Below, piece after piece: positions 41,076 through 45,125 of a stretch of DNA of 45,125 nt. Location of the stretch: positions 1-45,125 of the forward strand of contig JAFSXH010000154.1 in assembly GCA_017444165.1 (NCBI GenBank), read 5' to 3'. Position 1 is the stretch's first letter, and each line of letters starts with the position of its first letter. Position numbers and translations under genes: made by a program. Origin of the DNA: a bacterium (lineage in GTDB: Bacteria; Vulcanimicrobiota; Xenobia; Xenobiales; Xenobiaceae). Below the pieces are notes generated by a model. The model was not told where the DNA came from. It did not search any database and saw only the letters and a list, made by a program, of their open reading frames with translations.

Positions 41076-43010
41076 ATGTCTGCTCAGACTTATGAATTTC
41101 AAGCTCAAGCAAAACAATTATTGAACTTAGTTATCAATTCTATTTACTCTAACAAAGAGATCTTTTTGCGTGAATTGCTCTCTAACGCTTCAGATGCTTT
41201 GGACAAGTTGCGGTTAGCTTCGGTACAAGATTCTGAACTTAATGTTGATACTTCTGATCTTCATATTGAAATTGAACGTGATGAGAAAGAGCGCGTTTTG
41301 AAGGTAATCGACAATGGTATCGGTATGAATTCTGAAGAGTTACAGGGATTGATCGGTACTATTGCTCGCTCTGGGACGGCGGAGTTCTTGGCTAAGGCTA
41401 GTGAGAGTAAGACGGCTACTTCAGAACTTATTGGTCAGTTTGGTGTCGGTTTCTATTCTGTCTTTATGGTAGCTAAGAAGGCCGTAATTGAAACACGTAA
41501 AGCTGGTGAAGAGGAAGGGTATCGTTGGGAATCTACTGGTGACGGCACTTACTCTATTGAAGAGGCGGGTAGTTTGCCACAGGGTACAGCGATCACTCTT
41601 TACTTGAAGGATGTCGATGAAGAGAATGAGGTCGCCGATTACACTCAAGAATGGACTATTCGCGATCTCGTCAAGAGGTATTCCGATTTTATCTCTTATC
41701 CGATCAGGATGTTGGTTACTAAACATGAAGAGATCCCCGCTGATAAAGAGGGTGAAGAACCTCAACATGTGGACAAAGAGGTTATGGAAACTATCAACTC
41801 TATGAAAGCTCTGTGGGCTCGTTCAGAGAGTGAGGTAGATAAGAAGGAATATAACGAATTTTATCGCCGCATATCTTATGATTGGCAAGATCCTCTTAAG
41901 ACTATCGTTTACAAAGGAGAGGGAACCTTTGAATTTCAGTCGATCCTTTTCATACCCGCTAAAGCTCCTTTCGATCTTTACATGCCTGAACGGCACAAGA
42001 GCGGCATTCAACTTTACGTCAAGCGTGTCTTTATTATGGATGATTGTGAGGATCTCGTTCCGCCCTATCTTCGTTTCTTGCGCGGCGTAGTCGATGCTAG
42101 TGATCTCTCTTTGAATATCTCCCGTGAGATTTTGCAGAAGAATCGACAGATTCACGCCATAAATAAGGGTATAGTGCGCAAAGTTTTAGATACTTTGAAG
42201 AGCATGCTCAAAGATGAACCTGAAGAGTATCGCAAATTCTGGAACGAGTTCGGCAGAGTTATTAAAGAGGGACTTTACAACGATCCCGCCCAAAAGGATA
42301 GAATATTAGATATACTCTTGGTGAATTCTACCCACTCCAGCGATTTGACAACCCTTGAGGATTATATTTCTCGCATGCCAGAAGGGCAGAAGGATATTTA
42401 CTACATCGTTGGTGAGAATAGGGCCGTTTTAGAAAAAGCTCCGCAGATGGAGATGTTCCGCGCTAAAGGTATTGAGGTCTTAATTTTGAGCGATCCTATA
42501 GATAGTATATGGGTTGAGACTGTCTCTGAGTATAAAGATAAGAAGTTTAAGTCTGTATTGCGCGGAGAGATCGATCTTGGTGATGAAGCTGAAAAGAAAG
42601 CTAAGGAAGAGAAACTCTCTGAACAGAAGAAGGATTTGGCCGATCTTTTAACTTCTATGACCGATAATTTGAAAGACAGAGTGAAGGAGGTTCGCCTCTC
42701 CAGCAGGTTGACAGATTCACCCGCCTGTTTGGTCTCTGACGAGAATGATCCTAGTCCATCAGTGGAGAGAATCATGAAGGCTATGGGGCAAGATATGCCT
42801 TCCATTAAGAGGATCTTGGAACTTAACCCTGAGCATCCCATCATTAAGCGCATGCACGAGCTTTTCAAAGAAGAGAGTAGGCGCGAGGAGGTACAAGATG
42901 TGGCTTCTCTGCTTTACGATCAAGCTGTGTTAGCTGAAGGTGGAGAGATAACCGATCCCAATAGCTTCGCGGATAGGTTGAGCAAGGTTTTGATTAAGGC
43001 CTTAGGTTAA
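41076..43010 (+). CDS. htpG: Molecular chaperone HtpG (Hsp90)
   Basis: The start is set at the ATG at 41076: the protein then begins MSAQTYEFQAQAKQLLNLV as usual for HtpG, and a TATAAT lies just upstream. The resulting 644 residues are normal length. The N-terminal ATP domain shows NKEIFLRELLSNASDALDKLR in parts, DNGIGM and GQFGVGFYS. The middle domain has LYVKRVFIMD and LNISREILQ, and the C-terminal dimerisation domain ends near LIKAL. HtpG is the bacterial Hsp90, an ATP-dependent chaperone for stressed or complex proteins. It is monocistronic, with a terminator upstream and a long hairpin downstream. Confidence 0.97.
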   Translation: MSAQTYEFQAQAKQLLNLVINSIYSNKEIFLRELLSNASDALDKLRLASVQDSELNVDTSDLHIEIERDEKERVLKVIDNGIGMNSEELQGLIGTIARSGTAEFLAKASESKTATSELIGQFGVGFYSVFMVAKKAVIETRKAGEEEGYRWESTGDGTYSIEEAGSLPQGTAITLYLKDVDEENEVADYTQEWTIRDLVKRYSDFISYPIRMLVTKHEEIPADKEGEEPQHVDKEVMETINSMKALWARSESEVDKKEYNEFYRRISYDWQDPLKTIVYKGEGTFEFQSILFIPAKAPFDLYMPERHKSGIQLYVKRVFIMDDCEDLVPPYLRFLRGVVDASDLSLNISREILQKNRQIHAINKGIVRKVLDTLKSMLKDEPEEYRKFWNEFGRVIKEGLYNDPAQKDRILDILLVNSTHSSDLTTLEDYISRMPEGQKDIYYIVGENRAVLEKAPQMEMFRAKGIEVLILSDPIDSIWVETVSEYKDKKFKSVLRGEIDLGDEAEKKAKEEKLSEQKKDLADLLTSMTDNLKDRVKEVRLSSRLTDSPACLVSDENDPSPSVERIMKAMGQDMPSIKRILELNPEHPIIKRMHELFKEESRREEVQDVASLLYDQAVLAEGGEITDPNSFADRLSKVLIKALG

Positions 43011-43024
43011 GGGCTTGCAGGTTG

Positions 43025-43069
43025 TGAGGCTGTGTAGAAAGTTTTGTTGTTTTACTCTACACAGTCTCA
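43025..43069 (+). other. Long hairpin after htpG without a T tract
   Basis: Bases 43025-43038 and 43056-43069 form about 14 pairs (one G-T) around a 17-base loop. No T run follows, so it may be a 3'-end stabilising or processing structure, or part of a weak terminator. The 176-base gap up to 43187 contains nothing else I can identify, apart from a purine-rich stretch. Confidence 0.5.
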
Positions 43070-43186
43070 TCTGCCAATACTAAGGACAGTACCACTTAGT
43101 TCCGTTCTTTTGTTTGAAAGAGGAGGGGAGGAGGGGAGTTGAAAGAAAAAACGCCCCCTGCATATATCTAGAGGAGCTTCCTTTCA

Positions 43187-43684
43187 ATGTTTTGTGTCAA
43201 GTGCGGTTTTGCTAATAAAGATGAAGATAGGATCTGTCAAAAGTGTGGAGCTACTCTACCCCGTTTTATTTCTGAAACAAAAGAAGAACCTAAAGAGGTC
43301 GTCAATATAAACGAGCGTTTGCAGTTGTTTGAAGATGCAGTGAGCAAGTTGAAGGGCGGGCAACTCACTATAGATGGTTTTGCAGAATTTTTAGACAAAA
43401 TCTCTGCAGTTTTAGCTGAAAAGGAAGCTGGCATACGCTCTATCGAGATCCCTGAGGAAGCTATAGATGATTTTAAAGAAGAATTAGATACTGGCTTTGA
43501 AGGGATTGCACTTTACAACAGTGGTATAGCTAGCATGTATGCTTATATAGAAGATTTAGATGAGACTCTTTTGGATGAGGGACTAGATAAGGTTCGTTTG
43601 GGCAACGAGCGCATCAATGAGGCTATGCGCATAAATAGGGAAAACAGAGAAAAGCTTGAGGGTAACGAGCGCAATATGCTCTAG
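43187..43684 (+). CDS. Zinc-ribbon protein of unknown function
   Basis: The 165-residue protein opens with a zinc ribbon: Cys3/Cys6 (FCVKCGFANK) and Cys17/Cys20 (RICQKCGATLP). The rest is acidic and mostly helical, with coiled-coil-like periodicity (ERLQLFEDAVSKLKGGQL; LDKVRLGNERINEAMRINRE). It has no signal peptide and is probably cytoplasmic. A GAGGAG site lies ten bases before the ATG. Proteins with such a minimal ribbon followed by helices are common and mostly uncharacterised, so no function is given. It converges with the LolA-like gene across a 24-base gap. Confidence 0.75.
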   Translation: MFCVKCGFANKDEDRICQKCGATLPRFISETKEEPKEVVNINERLQLFEDAVSKLKGGQLTIDGFAEFLDKISAVLAEKEAGIRSIEIPEEAIDDFKEELDTGFEGIALYNSGIASMYAYIEDLDETLLDEGLDKVRLGNERINEAMRINRENREKLEGNERNML

Positions 43685-43708
43685 CTCGTCCCCTCAGTGT
43701 AATCAAAT

Positions 43709-44506
43709 TTAAGGATTTACGAAACCTTGCATCTGGTTAAACATACTGTCATCTAAACCGCAATTCATCTGTACAGCTTTGATATTGCGGATCTTTTTGT
43801 GAACATCATTTTCAAAGATATCTATCTGGCAAGGGAAGTAACGTCCATCGGGAAGCTTTTGTATGTTGCTGTATTGGGCTCTGACTAAGATCTTCTCTTT
43901 GTCACTGATTCTGGTGAGATCGAGGCGCAGAGGAACATTTCGTTTCGTGTCTATGTAGACACTCTTGGTGTCGTTCTCGTCTTGAGGATTCTCGATGAGG
44001 ATCTCTATTGTTTCAACATCATTTATAACTTTTTTGCCTTTAATCGAGTACTTTTTACTGGCGTCGATAGAATATTTTTGAATACCAAAAGGCAGATTTA
44101 ATGTGCCACTCGGTTGATCTAGGGCCTTTTTGACGGGATATTGTCCCATGCTTATGTAGTGCCAGACATTGATTCCATCGCGAATTATAATAGCTTCCTT
44201 CTTGTCCATAGGTCCGCCTGGATCGTTGATTATAGCATCTATGCGCAATTTGTTGGGATATTTGTAGTAAACCTTATCATTGGAAAGAAGTTGAAATGCG
44301 TTGCTCTCTGTTGAAAAATCATGACATTCAATTTCAGCTATTAAATCGCGTATGGGCATAACTCCAGCAGGTGCGTATAATTGCTCAATGAGTTGACGCG
44401 CCTTTAAATTAGCTTCTTCTGATCTTCTGTCAGCTAGAGCGATATTCATATTTATAAAATAGCAAACAGTAACAATTAGCAAAACAGATATTAAAGATCT
44501 TTTCAC
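43709..44506 (-). CDS. LolA-like outer membrane lipoprotein-sorting family protein
   Basis: The 265-residue protein starts with GTG at 44506 behind a perfect GGAGGT site. A signal peptide (LISVLLIVTVCYFINMNIALA) is followed by a LolA/RseB-like fold pattern: early helices, then the strands KVYYKYPNKLRIDAI, AIIIRDGINVWHYISMGQYP, SVYIDTKRNVPLRLDL and QIDIFENDVHKKIRN. The family binds lipoproteins or lipids in the periplasm; MucB/RseB relatives sense stray lipoproteins. LolA function itself is not proven. It may be co-transcribed with the upstream gene at 44609, although a hairpin lies between them. Confidence 0.7.
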   Translation of the reverse strand: MKRSLISVLLIVTVCYFINMNIALADRRSEEANLKARQLIEQLYAPAGVMPIRDLIAEIECHDFSTESNAFQLLSNDKVYYKYPNKLRIDAIINDPGGPMDKKEAIIIRDGINVWHYISMGQYPVKKALDQPSGTLNLPFGIQKYSIDASKKYSIKGKKVINDVETIEILIENPQDENDTKSVYIDTKRNVPLRLDLTRISDKEKILVRAQYSNIQKLPDGRYFPCQIDIFENDVHKKIRNIKAVQMNCGLDDSMFNQMQGFVNP

Positions 44507-44551
44507 TTAATTTTTACCTCCATTATTGTTTTTTATCCATAAATACAAACA

Positions 44552-44573
44552 CCCATCGTCTATAGACAATGGG
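44552..44573 (-). terminator. Possible terminator or dyad between the last two genes
   Basis: CCCAT-c-GTC-TATA-GAC-a-ATGGG forms a 22-base near-perfect palindrome. Reading on the minus strand, a T-rich stretch (TGTTTGTATTT) follows it. It would end the gene at 44609-45125, or it could be a protein-binding dyad. Confidence 0.45.
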
Positions 44574-44608
44574 AGTTCGTCTACAAGAATTTGTTTCTCA
44601 AAAATTAA

Positions 44609-45125
44609 CTAACGTCCACCACCAGTGAGGTACATATGCCAGCCTTTGAAGCAACGATCCTGAGATTGAGCGCGATACTGCATAGACTGTTGCATCATCT
44701 CGAGACAAGTAGATTGAGTATCCATCATAAGCTGGAACATTTTAGTCATAGTCTCTTGACGCTTAGCTATGATATTCTGCATGGCCTCATCCCAGGCATT
44801 TCTTATGGCTTCATTTTGCTGATATTCCTGGATGAACCTATTCCAGTCAATCTCTTCCTGCTGAGTTTGCTGAGTACCATTGTCTTTGTTTACGTTACTA
44901 GGATCATCAGGGCCATCGCCGCCGCCATTGACTGGAGGAGTATCAGGGCCATCACCGTTGACGGGAGCGGCATCGCCGTCGCTGGGTTCTACATCTCCTG
45001 TGGAAGGAGTAGCTCCGCCATTTATAGGAGAGGTCTCTCCTTCAGCGGGCTCTGCACCGTTCTGTATAGGGGCACCGTCATCACCCAAAGGACTCGTATT
45101 GCCACCTACGCCAGCTTCTTGAGAG
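44609..45125 (-). CDS. Gly/Pro/Asn/Asp-rich protein with a helical C-terminal domain (5' end cut by window)
   Basis: The frame is open to the last base of the window: a TTG at 45088 is possible as a start, but 12 more in-frame codons of the same low-complexity composition precede it, so the gene probably begins outside. The visible N-terminal region is a loosely repeated pattern of Asn-Gly, Pro and Asp/Glu residues (PINGGATPSTGDVEP), a flexible linker. The last 80 residues are helical, with Met/Gln-rich coiled segments (MFQLMMDTQSTCLEMMQQSM). No signal peptide is visible in the part present. No family is recognised. Confidence 0.6.
   Translation of the reverse strand, partial: SQEAGVGGNTSPLGDDGAPIQNGAEPAEGETSPINGGATPSTGDVEPSDGDAAPVNGDGPDTPPVNGGGDGPDDPSNVNKDNGTQQTQQEEIDWNRFIQEYQQNEAIRNAWDEAMQNIIAKRQETMTKMFQLMMDTQSTCLEMMQQSMQYRAQSQDRCFKGWHMYLTGGGR

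Noticed and set aside
42401..42868. 155-codon open frame on the minus strand inside htpG
   Set aside because: It lies wholly antisense to a clear HtpG and reads as a Ser/Leu/Phe-rich shadow with no family features.

Overview
This window comes from a Gram-negative-type (diderm), anaerobic bacterium using the standard bacterial code. It carries lipid A synthesis genes (lpxD, lpxC, fabZ, lpxA, lpxB), LPS transport genes (lptC, lptB, an LptF/G permease), an OmpH-like lipoprotein, a LolA-like protein and an oxygen-sensitive pyruvate:ferredoxin oxidoreductase. Three features recall Cyanobacteria and neighbouring diderm lineages more than Proteobacteria: an LpxB-related protein of the kind known from cyanobacteria, a DUF3084 protein, and a YqgF-like gene next to it. 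The hybrid sensor kinase resembles those of gut anaerobes. A lineage near Melainabacteria, Eremiobacterota or Armatimonadota is possible, but I cannot place the organism from sequence alone. The window is densely coded: no gap between genes exceeds about 185 bases. I saw no tRNA, rRNA, CRISPR array, insertion sequence or prophage.

Layout. 1-9121 (+): lipid A operon: OmpH-like lipoprotein, an N-terminally short LpxD, a large unknown exported protein, LpxC, FabZ, a Gfo/Idh/MocA dehydrogenase, LpxA, a double-length LpxB and a small membrane methyltransferase-like protein. 9100-15503 (-): a seven-gene compact operon: TPR membrane protein, unknown protein, TldE/PmbA-like protein, LpxD paralogue without the catalytic His, membrane protein, metallophosphoesterase, LpxB-related protein. 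15612-21452 (+): LPS export operon lptC-lptB-lptF/G, then DUF3084, YqgF-like and a Sel1-repeat protein. 21498-22734: a gene with its own promoter and operator-like dyad, encoding an Asn/Ser-rich protein. 22794-23774 (-): PSP1/RicT-like protein and a small unknown protein. 23867-29517 (+): exported oligoendopeptidase F and pyruvate:ferredoxin oxidoreductase. 29607-32699 (-): hybrid histidine kinase. 32828-34457 (+): ECF sigma factor, zinc-finger anti-sigma factor and a CnrX/Spy-like periplasmic protein. 34542-36798 (-): exported M48 peptidase and an unknown protein. 36876-40211 (+): a second sigma-like / anti-sigma-like pair ending in an ABC ATPase that has lost its catalytic motifs. 40395-43684 (+): small exported protein, HtpG, zinc-ribbon protein. 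43709-45125 (-): LolA-like protein and a Gly/Pro/Asn-rich protein cut by the window edge.

How it fits together. The first 21 kb is an envelope-building region. UDP-GlcNAc is acylated by LpxA, deacetylated by LpxC, acylated again by LpxD and condensed by LpxB, using hydroxyacyl chains from the FabZ pathway; Lpt proteins then export the product. LpxH/LpxI, LpxK and Kdo genes are not in the window. The second half holds envelope quality control and signalling: M48 peptidase, HtpG, sensor kinase and two sigma/anti-sigma loci. The most unusual items are the degenerate sigma/anti-sigma/pseudo-ABC operon, the tandem LpxB fusion, and the division of LpxD features between two proteins.
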